Part shown: one piece after another, positions 28,930 to 38,122 of the stretch
Layout: each line of letters starts with the position of its first letter
How positions within the stretch are numbered: position 1 is the first letter of the stretch
Source of the DNA: Fragilaria crotonensis
Taxonomy: Eukaryota > Bacillariophyta > Fragilariophyceae > Fragilariales > Fragilariaceae
DNA length: 64,000 nucleotides
Direction: 5' to 3'
Assembly: GCA_022925895.1 (NCBI GenBank)
Contig: JAKSYS010000061.1
Location: 62,001 to 126,000 of the forward strand
Translations under genes and position numbers: made by a program
Notes under the pieces: model-generated
Databases searched by the model: none
What the model was told of the DNA's origin: nothing
Seen by the model: the letters and a program-made list of their open reading frames with translations, nothing else

Positions 28930-30240
28930 ATGTACTATTTGTTTTATACAATACTCTTCTTAATTGAAATTACACAAGAAACTGTATTAAATTGGTTTAA
29001 CATTGAAGCACCACTTAATCAGAAAATTAATGAATATCGGGAACTCTATGGGTTAATTCCAAGCGATGATTCCATTTATATCGAACAATTAAAGCAGAAT
29101 TATGAATCTGCCCCTGCTTTTTCTTTAGATACTTTAAGATTAATTATCGAAGGATATTGGGAAAAGATTCGTGATACAGGATTGGGGTTATCTGAAATTG
29201 ATGATCTAATTGTCTTAATAGTTGTAATTAGACTTATAGTTTTAACAATTAGATATAATATATTTACAGGGTTTATAATTACAGGAATTAGCGTGCTTGC
29301 AGGTTATTTATGGTATTCAACGTTTATTTCAACATTATTCGTTTATGAAAATGCATTATATAAAAATGCATTAACATTCAGATTAGGTGTTGATGCTAAT
29401 CAAATTAGGCGAATGCTTCAAGCAAAAGTTATGAGTTCTTCATATCAGATACGTTTGACAAATCCTGTGGGCATTGCTATTTATGCTCTTGGGACTGGAT
29501 CTGTTTATGAAGGGCATAGAATTGATCCTATTTCAATGTTTATGTCGAGTATTCCCGAAGGTTTTCCAAAAAAGGATTGGATTGAAGGAACCTACTACTT
29601 ATTTTATAGAAAAATTATCCCTGTGACAATGCGGGCAATTTTGGATTTTATTGATGCTTTTACTTCTTATGCTGTTTATACAATAATTACACGAGTAAAT
29701 AAACGATATTGTCCGTATCTGATTCGTTGGCATTGGACTTTATTAATTATTTTAAAATTTTTTGAACCATTTATTACTTATTTAATTTATCGTATAAATG
29801 ATTATTCTTATAATATTGTTTATCCGCAAATTTTAAAAGCAAAAGAATATGGTATTACTTTATCACAATCAACTTTTGAAATGCAATTATTGAATTATAT
29901 ATGTTTTACAATAATTATAATTCATTTGTCATTTCTTTTATTTGCTATGTTACATGCTTTATGTGGGCAATATTTTTATATACCTTTCTTTACTGAAAAT
30001 GTAGAACTTCATATAGGTGAGCGTAATAAATTAGATAAATATAGTGGTGGTTATACAGCATGGCAGGATGAAAAAACATTATCAAATGGTCAATTTAAAC
30101 TAAAACTTTGGTACGGATGGTTTGGTAGGGGGACCAATAATGAAGGCGATATTATACCTACAGTAATACGTTATATTAAAAAATTAATAACAATGCCATT
30201 TGTTAGTATTTGGAAATTATTTAAAAATTTTACTAAATAA
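28930..30240 (+). CDS. ycf90: Large multi-pass membrane protein, probably Ycf90
   Basis: 436 residues, unknown function. Size and plastid context fit the diatom-specific ycf90. About five hydrophobic segments are visible: residues 1-16, about 88-107, about 110-135, about 265-290 and about 325-350. Between the second pair and the third lies a soluble part with AKVMSSSYQIRLTNPVGIAIYALGTGSVYEGHRIDPIS. The C-terminal part is basic (IRYIKKLITMPF...KLFKNFTK). I see no enzyme motif. Its stop codon is inside a 31-bp palindrome shared with psbJ. The gene name rests on context and memory of diatom gene sets, not on an alignment. Confidence 0.65.
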   Translation: MYYLFYTILFLIEITQETVLNWFNIEAPLNQKINEYRELYGLIPSDDSIYIEQLKQNYESAPAFSLDTLRLIIEGYWEKIRDTGLGLSEIDDLIVLIVVIRLIVLTIRYNIFTGFIITGISVLAGYLWYSTFISTLFVYENALYKNALTFRLGVDANQIRRMLQAKVMSSSYQIRLTNPVGIAIYALGTGSVYEGHRIDPISMFMSSIPEGFPKKDWIEGTYYLFYRKIIPVTMRAILDFIDAFTSYAVYTIITRVNKRYCPYLIRWHWTLLIILKFFEPFITYLIYRINDYSYNIVYPQILKAKEYGITLSQSTFEMQLLNYICFTIIIIHLSFLLFAMLHALCGQYFYIPFFTENVELHIGERNKLDKYSGGYTAWQDEKTLSNGQFKLKLWYGWFGRGTNNEGDIIPTVIRYIKKLITMPFVSIWKLFKNFTK

Positions 30241-30298
30241 TATAAATAAATTCTTAATAGTATTCTTAAGAATACTATTAAGAATTTATTTATATTAT
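30237..30298. terminator. 31-bp perfect palindrome joining the ycf90-like ORF and psbJ
   Basis: Arms 30237-30267 and 30268-30298 are exact reverse complements without a spacer. The ORF stop (30238-30240) and the psbJ stop (30295-30297) are both within the arms and pair with each other. It is probably a bidirectional terminator. Confidence 0.75.
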
Positions 30299-30414
30299 AA
30301 TGATGAACCTAAGCCTGAATATGCACCATAGAAGAATAAGCTAAGCATTGTAATTACTGCTAAACCACCTACTAAACCTACAAGCCATAAAGGAATTCGA
30401 CCAGAATTTGCCAT
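30295..30414 (-). CDS. psbJ: Photosystem II protein PsbJ
   Basis: 39 residues: [20 protein letters not shown] then [19 protein letters not shown]. Last gene of the psbE-psbF-psbL-psbJ operon, 26 bases after psbL. Confidence 0.97.
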   Translation of the reverse strand: MANSGRIPLWLVGLVGGLAVITMLSLFFYGAYSGLGSSL

Positions 30415-30440
30415 AAAAAAACTCCTGTAATATTTAAATA

Positions 30441-30557
30441 TTAGTTGAAGAAATAACTTGAGAATAATACCGCTAAAACGAAAATTAATAGAAGTCCCCA
30501 GAAAAGAGAAGTTCGGTTTAATTCTACTGCTTGTTTATTTGGATTTGGACCTGTCAT
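30441..30557 (-). CDS. psbL: Photosystem II protein PsbL
   Basis: 38 residues: [20 protein letters not shown] then [18 protein letters not shown]. It starts with a genomic ATG and needs no RNA editing. Third gene of the psbEFLJ operon. Confidence 0.97.
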   Translation of the reverse strand: MTGPNPNKQAVELNRTSLFWGLLLIFVLAVLFSSYFFN

Positions 30558-30586
30558 ATAATTTACCTCGTATATATTTGTTTAGT

Positions 30587-30718
30587 TTATCGTTGAATGA
30601 ACTGCATAGCAGTAATTCCGCCTAAAAAGAAAACTGTCGGTACTGCTAACCCGTGAATTGCTAACCAACGGAAAGTAAAAATTGGATACGCTACAGGCTG
30701 ATTAATATTTTTTGCCAT
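30587..30718 (-). CDS. psbF: Cytochrome b559 beta subunit
   Basis: 43 residues: [20 protein letters not shown] then [20 protein letters not shown]. His22 is the haem ligand, paired with His24 of PsbE. It lies 14 bases downstream of psbE. Confidence 0.98.
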   Translation of the reverse strand: MAKNINQPVAYPIFTFRWLAIHGLAVPTVFFLGGITAMQFIQR

Positions 30719-30732
30719 TTTATCTCCTTAAA

Positions 30733-30987
30733 TTATAAACCTTTAGTTAAATCTTCTAATTCTTGTTTTGCACTGAAACGATCGTTTACTAATGGTACTT
30801 GTTGACGATCTTGAGTAAAATACTCATTAGGACGTGGTGTTCCAAATACATCGTATGCTAAACCAGTACTAACAAATAACCATCCTGATACAAAAAGAGA
30901 TGGAATTGTAATACTATGAATAATCCAGTAACGTACACTAGTAATAATATCCGAGAATGGACGTTCGCCCGTAGATCCACCAGACAT
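30733..30987 (-). CDS. psbE: Cytochrome b559 alpha subunit
   Basis: 84 residues from ATG 30987, [20 protein letters not shown] then [10 protein letters not shown] with haem ligand His24. An upstream in-frame ATG (31029) would add 14 residues. I reject it because the family begins MSG and a TAGGAG-type site (GGAGTAAATATAACT) precedes the inner ATG. First gene of psbEFLJ. Confidence 0.98.
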   Translation of the reverse strand: MSGGSTGERPFSDIITSVRYWIIHSITIPSLFVSGWLFVSTGLAYDVFGTPRPNEYFTQDRQQVPLVNDRFSAKQELEDLTKGL

Positions 30988-31037
30988 AGTTATATTTACT
31001 CCTATAAAAAATGATTGTTGCTCATTCAAAACTATAA

Positions 31038-31108
31038 AGCGGGCAGGGGGAATCGAACCCCCATCATTAGCTTGGAAGGCTAAGGTTTTACCACTAAACT
31101 ATGCCCGC
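31038..31108 (-). tRNA. trnG-UCC: tRNA-Gly(UCC)
   Basis: 71 nt, intron-free. Acceptor GCGGGCA/TGCCCGC, anticodon loop CTTCCAA (UCC), T-arm GGGGG-TTCGATT-CCCCC. Confidence 0.95.
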
Positions 31109-31153
31109 ATACTCTAATTATAGAGTGATACGGGTATGAAAAGCAATAAAATC

Positions 31154-31699
31154 TTATAAATTTTCTAATTTCAAATCCAAAAATTTTGCTAAATCAGCCG
31201 CTTCTTCCTCCAAATCTGAAATTGAAATAGGTTGTTGAACAGGGGTTAGTGGAATACTCCGTTCATCCTTTAAACATAAATAAATACTTCGTGTAGGATT
31301 CAATCCTTCTGTAATTTTGATACCAATAGCTCGAATATTTGCTATTGGGTACGTTAAAAGTACTTGACGATTTTTACCAGGAAAACCTTTCCTAACTATT
31401 TTTACTAAGTTTTCTAATTTGTTATATTCGTTATATCCACTGCCTATATCAAGAATTATTGTAAAACAAATGTAAATACTAAGACCTAAACTAAGAGTCC
31501 CATAAAACATCATTACTAATCCTTGAGGAATAAAAACTAATTCACTTGAATTTGAGAATGGTAGAAAATTTTTATTAAAATAACTTGAAATTCCTGCTAA
31601 TAAAAATCCTAAACCACCAAGTAAAAGAAAGATTGTCCAAAAATAATTACTAAACCGTCTAGAGCCAATAATTATATCTTGACGAATTTCTTGTTCCAT
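31154..31699 (-). CDS. ycf4: Photosystem I assembly protein Ycf4
   Basis: 181 residues. IIGSRRFSNYFWTIFLLLGGLGFLLAGISSYF is the first membrane segment, LVMMFYGTLSLGLSIYICFTI the second. The stromal domain has FPGKNRQVLLTYPIANIRAIGIKI and LCLKDERSIPLTPVQQPISISDLEEEAADLAKFL. It is a scaffold for photosystem I assembly. It lies 16 bases downstream of petL. Confidence 0.96.
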   Translation of the reverse strand: MEQEIRQDIIIGSRRFSNYFWTIFLLLGGLGFLLAGISSYFNKNFLPFSNSSELVFIPQGLVMMFYGTLSLGLSIYICFTIILDIGSGYNEYNKLENLVKIVRKGFPGKNRQVLLTYPIANIRAIGIKITEGLNPTRSIYLCLKDERSIPLTPVQQPISISDLEEEAADLAKFLDLKLENL

Positions 31700-31715
31700 T
31701 GTTATAAGTTTTAAA

Positions 31716-31811
31716 TTAAATCAGTTTAATTGATTTGAAGCCTAAAAATAAACCTGATGTAATTGCAAAACAAAATCCAATTAATAAAAAGTAATCGATA
31801 GCAACTGTCAT
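31716..31811 (-). CDS. petL: Cytochrome b6f subunit VI, PetL
   Basis: 31 residues: MTVAIDYFLLIGFCFAITSG then LFLGFKSIKLI. It is one helix with the PetL pattern. It stabilises the b6f dimer. It lies directly upstream of ycf4 and is divergent from psaL. Confidence 0.9.
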   Translation of the reverse strand: MTVAIDYFLLIGFCFAITSGLFLGFKSIKLI

Positions 31812-31991
31812 AAAATCTTTATTATTTTCTTAATTTGAAGTTTATAAATTTTTTTTACTATATTAATATATATTATATAGTAATAAAGTAAAAATTTTTG
31901 GCTGATAAAATTTTTCGTAGATTTTATTAATCAAAAATCCAAACATTCAAAAACTTTTATTATTAACTTCATTAAAATTTAAAATAAATTT

Positions 31992-32441
31992 ATGGCTAAT
32001 TTTATTAAACCATATAATGATGATCCTTTTGTGGGTCATTTAGCAACGCCAATTACATCTTCAGCTGTAACTCGCGCAATTTTACAAAATTTACCTGCAT
32101 ACCGTTTTGGTTTAACTCCTTTATTACGAGGTTTAGAAATTGGTTTAGCTCACGGATATTTTTTAATAGGTCCTTTCGTTAATTTAGGTCCATTACGTAA
32201 TTCAGAAATTGGTTTATTAGCAGGTTTTCTTTCAACTATTGGTTTAATTTTAATACTAACTTTAGGTTTAACTATTTACGGTGTTGCTACTTTTGAAGAT
32301 TCAGCTTCTGAATCTGCTACAGATTTACAGACTAAAAATGCCTGGAATCAATTTAAAGGTGGATTCTTTGTTGGTGCTTGTGGTAGCGCAGGATTTGCTT
32401 TTATTTGTTTATCAAGTATTCCAACCTTTACAATAAGTTAA
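31992..32441 (+). CDS. psaL: Photosystem I subunit XI, PsaL
   Basis: 149 residues, three helices. [59 protein letters not shown] is conserved. It holds the site where PsaI and the trimer interface meet. A 15-bp inverted repeat with one G-T pair (32455-32489) follows. Confidence 0.98.
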   Translation: MANFIKPYNDDPFVGHLATPITSSAVTRAILQNLPAYRFGLTPLLRGLEIGLAHGYFLIGPFVNLGPLRNSEIGLLAGFLSTIGLILILTLGLTIYGVATFEDSASESATDLQTKNAWNQFKGGFFVGACGSAGFAFICLSSIPTFTIS

Positions 32442-32524
32442 ATATGTAATAACATATTAAATCGGTTACAAACTAACTGATTTAATATATAAAATAATCA
32501 TTGATCTCTTTATAAAACATCTTT

Positions 32525-33394
32525 ATGAATACAACTCAAGTAAATCTACAAGAAGAGTATGCAAAAACAGAAATTGCGAAAATCTTAAATGTATTAAATC
32601 AAGAATTAGTCGGATTAGCACCAGTAAAATCTCGTATTCGCGAAATTGCTGCATTATTATTAATTGATAAATTGCGACAAAGTGTAGGCATTACAGCAGC
32701 TAATCCAGGCTTACATATGTCATTTACAGGCAGTCCTGGTACAGGTAAAACAACTGTTGGTTTAAAAATGGCAGATATCCTATTTCAATTAGGATATAGT
32801 AAAAAAGGTCATTTATTAACCGTTACTCGTGATGATTTAGTAGGTCAATATATTGGTCATACGGCTCCTAAAACAAAAGAAGTTTTAAAGAAAGCAATGG
32901 GTGGCGTTTTATTTATTGATGAAGCTTATTATTTATATAAGCCAGATAATGAGCGTGACTACGGTTCAGAAGCTATTGAAATTTTATTACAAGTTATGGA
33001 AAATCAACGAGATGACTTAGTTGTTATCTTAGCTGGTTATAAAGAACCTATGGATAAATTTTATGAATCAAACCCAGGTTTGTCATCTCGTATTGCAAAT
33101 CATATCGATTTCCCAGATTATAGCGTTGATGAGTTATTACAAATTTCAAAATTAATGTTACAAGATCAACAGTATCAATTAACTCCAGATGCTGAAATTG
33201 CTTTTAGTCAATATATCGCAAAACGAAAAGAACAGCCGTTATTTGCAAATGCGCGAAGCGTAAAAAATGCTTTAGATCGAGCTCGTATGCGTCAAGCTAA
33301 TAGAATTTTTGATAGTCGTGGTCAAATTTTAACGAAAAAAGAATTAGTTAATTTAGAAGCACAAGATATTTTACAAAGTACTGTTTTCAATTAA
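32525..33394 (+). CDS. cbbX: Red-type Rubisco activase CbbX
   Basis: 289 residues, AAA+ ATPase. Walker [10 protein letters not shown] is near residue 70, Walker [11 protein letters not shown] near 131, followed by the sensor region and arginine finger area [19 protein letters not shown]. It uses ATP to pull the C-terminus of the large subunit of red-type Rubisco and release inhibitory sugar phosphates. rbcL and rbcS are outside this window. It is typical of red-lineage plastids and is followed after 12 bases by ycf39. Confidence 0.98.
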   Translation: MNTTQVNLQEEYAKTEIAKILNVLNQELVGLAPVKSRIREIAALLLIDKLRQSVGITAANPGLHMSFTGSPGTGKTTVGLKMADILFQLGYSKKGHLLTVTRDDLVGQYIGHTAPKTKEVLKKAMGGVLFIDEAYYLYKPDNERDYGSEAIEILLQVMENQRDDLVVILAGYKEPMDKFYESNPGLSSRIANHIDFPDYSVDELLQISKLMLQDQQYQLTPDAEIAFSQYIAKRKEQPLFANARSVKNALDRARMRQANRIFDSRGQILTKKELVNLEAQDILQSTVFN

Positions 33395-33406
33395 AAAATA
33401 TAAAAT

Positions 33407-34366
33407 ATGAGTTTACTTATCATCGGTGGAACTGGAACTTTAGGAAGACAAATTGTACTTCAAGCTTTAACTAAAGGGTATCAAGTTAGATGTTTAGTAC
33501 GTAATTTTCGAAAAGCTAATTTCTTAAAAGAATGGGGTGCTGAGTTAGTTTATGGGGATTTGACAAAACCTGAAACAATACCACCCTGTTTAAAAGGAAT
33601 TACTGCGATTATTGATGCTTCGACTAGCAGACCTGATGACTTTGATTCTTTAAAAACGGTAGATTGGGAAGGAAAACTTTACTTAATTGAAGCTGCAAAA
33701 GCTGCAAATATTGAACGTTTTATCTTTTTTTCAGCTCAAAACGTAGAACAATTCACTAATATTCCATTAATGAAATTGAAATATCGTATTGAACAAAAAT
33801 TAAAAGAATCCCAAATTCCTTATACAATTTTTAGATTAACAGGATTTTATCAAGGATTAATAGAACAATATGCAATTCCAATTCTTGAAAATTTACCTAT
33901 TTGGGTAACCAATGAGAACATGTATGTTGCGTACATGGATACACAAGATATTGCAAAATTCTGTCTACGGGCTTTACAGTTACCAAAAACAAAAAATCAG
34001 ATCTTTTCTTTAAATGGCTTAAAAGGTTGGTTATCTTCAGAGATTATAACACTTTGTGAACAACTAGCAGGTCAATCAGCAAAAGTTCAACGTATACCTT
34101 CTTTTTTATTAAAATTAGTGAGTAATTTCTTTGGCTTTTTTGAATGGGGTCAAAACATTAGTGACAGGCTTGCTTTTGTTGAAATTTTAAATCTTGAAAA
34201 TAGTTCTTCAAATTCTACATTTGAACTATACAAATTCTTTAAATTAGATTCATCAGAAATTATTCAATTAGATGATTATTTCTTAGAATATTTTATTCGT
34301 TTATTAAAACGTTTACGGGATATTAATTTTGAAGATATTCAGAAACAAAAAAACCTGATAATTTAG
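33407..34366 (+). CDS. ycf39: NAD(P)-binding assembly factor Ycf39
   Basis: 319 residues, atypical short-chain dehydrogenase of the NmrA type. The nucleotide site IIGGTGTLGRQIVLQAL is at the N-terminus, followed by RCLVRNFRKANFLKEWGAELVYGDL and the conserved AAKAANIERFIFFSAQN. Homologues (cyanobacterial Ycf39, plant HCF244) help D1 insertion and chlorophyll delivery to photosystem II. It is 12 bases after cbbX and 12 bases before ycf41, so the three probably share an mRNA. Confidence 0.95.
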   Translation: MSLLIIGGTGTLGRQIVLQALTKGYQVRCLVRNFRKANFLKEWGAELVYGDLTKPETIPPCLKGITAIIDASTSRPDDFDSLKTVDWEGKLYLIEAAKAANIERFIFFSAQNVEQFTNIPLMKLKYRIEQKLKESQIPYTIFRLTGFYQGLIEQYAIPILENLPIWVTNENMYVAYMDTQDIAKFCLRALQLPKTKNQIFSLNGLKGWLSSEIITLCEQLAGQSAKVQRIPSFLLKLVSNFFGFFEWGQNISDRLAFVEILNLENSSSNSTFELYKFFKLDSSEIIQLDDYFLEYFIRLLKRLRDINFEDIQKQKNLII

Positions 34367-34378
34367 TTATTATTTCTT

Positions 34379-34699
34379 ATGAACTACATCAGCTGTATCA
34401 TTCAGATTCTTGAAATGCCTATGATTGAATCATATTCTGATAATATTGAAATGGGTAGATTTAGAGTCCAGTTACCATATGTTAGAAATAAAATACAGTC
34501 GCCTACTATTATTAATTCACACCTTTGGGGAAATTTAGCATCCGACATTGTTAATTATTATAGAGTTAATGATTACGCTTTAGTTGAAGGTTATCTTTCA
34601 ACTTCATCTGGTACTAAATATAAAGAAGGCGGAATTACGTTAAATATTACTAAACTTTATCCATTTTTATTTGCCTTAGAATCAGGCAAATCAAATTAA
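34379..34699 (+). CDS. ycf41: Single-strand-DNA-binding-like protein Ycf41
   Basis: 106 residues. The pattern GRFRVQLPYVRNKIQSPTII, LWGNLASDIVNYYRVNDYALVEGYLS and GGITLNITKLYPFL fits the OB-fold of Ycf41, distantly like PriB/SSB. The function in plastids is not proven. The start could also be an inner Met (MPMIESYSD, codon 13 or 15). Confidence 0.8.
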   Translation: MNYISCIIQILEMPMIESYSDNIEMGRFRVQLPYVRNKIQSPTIINSHLWGNLASDIVNYYRVNDYALVEGYLSTSSGTKYKEGGITLNITKLYPFLFALESGKSN

Positions 34700-34803
34700 A
34701 TAATAATAAAAAATTTATTTAATATTTCAATAATAAAAAAATTTAGATTTATTATATTTTAGTATAATTAATATTATTAAAACTAGTTTCTAGGAAAAAT
34801 TAA

Positions 34804-34920
34804 ATGTTACCTTTAAAAATTTTAGTATACACAACAATTATCTTCTTTGTTTCGTTGTTTATCTTTGGATTCCTTTCAAGTGATCCATCACGTAACCCTA
34901 ATCGTAAGGATCTTGAGTAA
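34804..34920 (+). CDS. psbI: Photosystem II protein PsbI
   Basis: 38 residues: [20 protein letters not shown] then [18 protein letters not shown]. The start MLPLK differs slightly from the usual MLTLK. It is one helix next to D1. Confidence 0.97.
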   Translation: MLPLKILVYTTIIFFVSLFIFGFLSSDPSRNPNRKDLE

Positions 34921-35050
34921 TCATGGTTTATTTTTTAAACAAATCTTAAAAGATTTGTTTAAAATTAAAGTTTTTTATATTAATATATATATCAATAATT
35001 CAACTTTCTTGAAACTTTATACTAAATTAATAATTTTAATTTTTTCTGCT

Positions 35051-35608
35051 ATGAAACGTTTTAATTTAATTAACTTAATTTTTGCTACATTATTATTATT
35101 CATTCCAATGACTGCTAAAGCAGAAGTTGGTGGTTTAACAAAATGTAGTGACTCTCCTGCATTCACTAAACGATTAAACGCAAGTGTTAAAAAATTACAA
35201 CAACGTATCGCTAAATACGAAGTTGATTCACCACCTGCTTTAGCTTTAAAACAACAAATTGATCGAACAGAGGCACGTTTTGATAAATATGGAAGATCTG
35301 AATTATTATGTGGTACAGATGGATTACCACATTTAGTTGCTGATGGTCGTTGGAGTCATGCAGCAGAATTTATATTACCAGGTTTTGGTTTTATTTATAT
35401 TTCTGGTTGGATTGGTTGGGTTGGCCGTAAATACGTACGAGCTGTTAGTACAACTAAAAACCCTGCTGAAAGTGAAATCATCATTAATGTTCCATTAGCG
35501 TTAAAAATTATGACTACTGGCTACATTTGGCCAATCTCAGCTTGGCAAGAATTAATTAGTGGTGATTTAGTAGCTAAAAAAGATGAAATTACGGTTTCAC
35601 CTCGTTAA
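35051..35608 (+). CDS. psaF: Photosystem I subunit III, PsaF
   Basis: 185 residues from ATG 35051. The signal peptide [20 protein letters not shown] ends at TAKA before [18 protein letters not shown]. The basic helix [11 protein letters not shown] is the docking site for cytochrome c6 or plastocyanin. It ends with a membrane helix region ([20 protein letters not shown]). Upstream in-frame codons back to 34847 overlap psbI and are rejected as start. psaJ follows 39 bases later. Confidence 0.97.
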   Translation: MKRFNLINLIFATLLLFIPMTAKAEVGGLTKCSDSPAFTKRLNASVKKLQQRIAKYEVDSPPALALKQQIDRTEARFDKYGRSELLCGTDGLPHLVADGRWSHAAEFILPGFGFIYISGWIGWVGRKYVRAVSTTKNPAESEIIINVPLALKIMTTGYIWPISAWQELISGDLVAKKDEITVSPR

Positions 35609-35647
35609 ATTTTTTCGACCTTCTTATATATATATATAATTAAAATT

Positions 35648-35773
35648 ATGGAAAATTTTCAAAAATATTTATCAACAGCACCTGTTCTTTTAACAATTTG
35701 GATGACATTTACGGCGGGGTTTATTATTGAAATTAATCGCTTCTTCCCTGATATGTTAGGTTTATATTTTTAA
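35648..35773 (+). CDS. psaJ: Photosystem I subunit IX, PsaJ
   Basis: 41 residues: [20 protein letters not shown] then [21 protein letters not shown]. It is one helix beside PsaF. It forms the psaF-psaJ unit and converges on psaB. Confidence 0.97.
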   Translation: MENFQKYLSTAPVLLTIWMTFTAGFIIEINRFFPDMLGLYF

Positions 35774-35787
35774 TTAAAAAATTTTAA

Positions 35788-35823
35788 ATTTTAATTGGAT
35801 TAATTTCTTAATCCAATTAAAAT
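35788..35823. terminator. Hairpin between psaJ and psaB
   Basis: 16-bp perfect arms (35788-35803 and 35808-35823) with loop TTTC, placed 14 bases after psaJ and 8 bases from the psaB stop. Confidence 0.65.
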
Positions 35824-35831
35824 GTTCTCTA

Positions 35832-38034
35832 TTATGCAAATTTACCCGATGTAGAAGCAATTACAAAAGCAGCATATGTTAAAATATATCCAACAGCAAA
35901 ATGTACTAAACCTACAAGCCTTGCTTGTACGATAGATAGTGCTACAGGTTTATCTCTCCAACGTACTAAGTTAGCTAACGGTGTACGTTCATGTGCCCAA
36001 ACTAATGTTTCAATTAGCTCTTGCCAATAACCACGCCATGAAATTAAGAACATAAAGCCTGTAGCCCAAATTAAGTGACCAAATAAGAACATCCATGCCC
36101 ATACAGATAAATTATTCATACCAAACGGATTATAACCGTTAATTAATGGCGAAGAATTTAACCATAAATAGTCACGTAACCAGCCCATAATATAATTTGA
36201 AGATTCATCAAATTGACCTGGGTTACCACCCCAAATTGTCATATGTTTCCAATGCCAGTAGAATGTTGTCCAACCAATTGTGTTTAACATCCAGAACATT
36301 GCTAAATAGAAAGCATCCCATGCAGAAATATCACAAGTACCACCACGACCCGGACCGTCACAAGGGAAACTATAACCAAAATCTTTTTTATCTGGCATTA
36401 GTTTTGAACCACGAGCATCTAAAGCACCTTTTACTAAAATTAAAGTAGTTACATGTAAACCTAAAGCAATAGCATGGTGAACTAAGAAATCACCAGGACC
36501 GATCTTTAAGAATAAATCATTATTACCACTATTAATAGCTTCTAACCAACCTGGTAACCATAATTGATTACCAGCAACAGTTGCTGGACTAGTAGATGAT
36601 GCTAATAAAACATTCATTTGATATACGGCTTTACCAGATGCAGCTTGAATATATTCTGCAAACAAAGGCTCAAATAATATTTGTTTTTCTGGTTGACCAA
36701 ATGCTACTACAGTATCATTATGGATATATAAACCTAAAGTATGGAAACCTAAGAATAAAGACGCCCAACTTAAGTGAGAAATAATAGCTTCTTTATGTTC
36801 TAACATTCTTGCTAAAACATTTCCTTTATTTAATTCAGGATCGTAATCGCGAACAAAGAAGATTGCTCCATGAGCAAAAGCACCAACCATTAAGAATCCA
36901 GCAATATATTGATGATGAGTATATAAAGCTGCTTCTGTTGTAAAATCTTTTGATAAAAATGCGTAAGGGTTTAATGCATACATGTGTTGTGCAGTTAAAG
37001 ATGTTGCTACACCTAAACATGCTAATGCTAAACCTAATTGCATATGTAAAGAGTTCGTAATTGTTTCAAATAAACCAACATGACCTTTACCTAATTCACC
37101 ACCTGGGGGGACGGTGAGCATCTAAAATTTCTTTCATATTATGGCCGATACCGAAGTTTGTTCGGTACATATGACCTGCAACAATAAATACAACGGCAAT
37201 AGCTAATTGATGATGTGCGATATCACTTAACCATAAAGCTTTAGATTGAGGGTGGAAACCACCTAAAAAAGTTAAAATTGCAGTACCTGCACCTTCACTT
37301 GTACCATATACGTGATCTACTGAATCTGGATTTTCTGCATAAGCTGTCCAATTCCCTGTATAAAATGGTGTTAATCCAGCAGGATGCGGCGGAGTTGTTA
37401 AGAAATTATCCCATCCGATATGAACACCACGTGAAGCTGGTAACGCAACGTGAACAAGGTGACCTGTCCATGCTAACGAACTTACACCTAATAAACCAGA
37501 TAAATGGTGATTTAAACGTGATTCATTATTTTTAAACCATGATAAACTTGGTCTAAATTTTGGTTGTAAATGTAACCAACCTGCGAATAATAAAGCACTC
37601 GCTAATAGTAATAAACCAATTGAACCTTGGTATAATTCCTGGTTTGTTCTGAATCCAATAGTATACCACCATTGGTATACACCAGAATATGCAATATTGA
37701 CAGGATAAGTGTTACCTTTACTAAAAGCTTTTAATGCAGATTCACCAAAATGTGGATCCCAAATTGCATGTGCAATTGGTTTTGTTTTTAATGGATTACT
37801 AACCCATTTTTCAAAATTTCCTTGCCAAGCAACATGGAATAAGTTTCCTGCTGTCCATAAGAAAATTACAGCTAAATGACCAAAGTGTGAAGCAAAAATC
37901 TTTTGGTATAGATTTTCTTCAGTCATTCCATCATGTGCTTCTAAATCATGTGCAGTTGCAATACCGTACCAAATACGTCTTGTTGCAGGATCTTGTGCAA
38001 GGGCTTGGCTAAACTTGGGAAATTTAGTTGCCAT
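35832..38034 (-). CDS. psaB: Photosystem I P700 apoprotein A2 (frameshifted)
   Basis: From ATG 38034 it reads [20 protein letters not shown] as usual; seven further codons upstream (to 38055) are in frame but not conserved. At EILDAHRPP the frame shifts because of one extra C (plus G-run 37105-37110, six instead of five). It continues as [24 protein letters not shown] to the end STSGKFA. The FX iron-sulfur ligands are in [13 protein letters not shown]. Total about 733 residues. It binds P700, A0, A1 and FX together with PsaA. The homopolymer break is probably a sequencing error. Confidence 0.96.
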
Positions 38035-38122
38035 AATTATTCGATGCCTTTTCATATAAATATTGATTTGAAATAATCGACAAAAATTATCTTTGACTCG
38101 TATTTTTAAAAAAATTTAAATA

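Noticed and set aside
35832-38034. psaB split into two genes
   Set aside because: The two open frames join at one C-run, with conserved PsaB sequence on both sides; a single-base error explains it.
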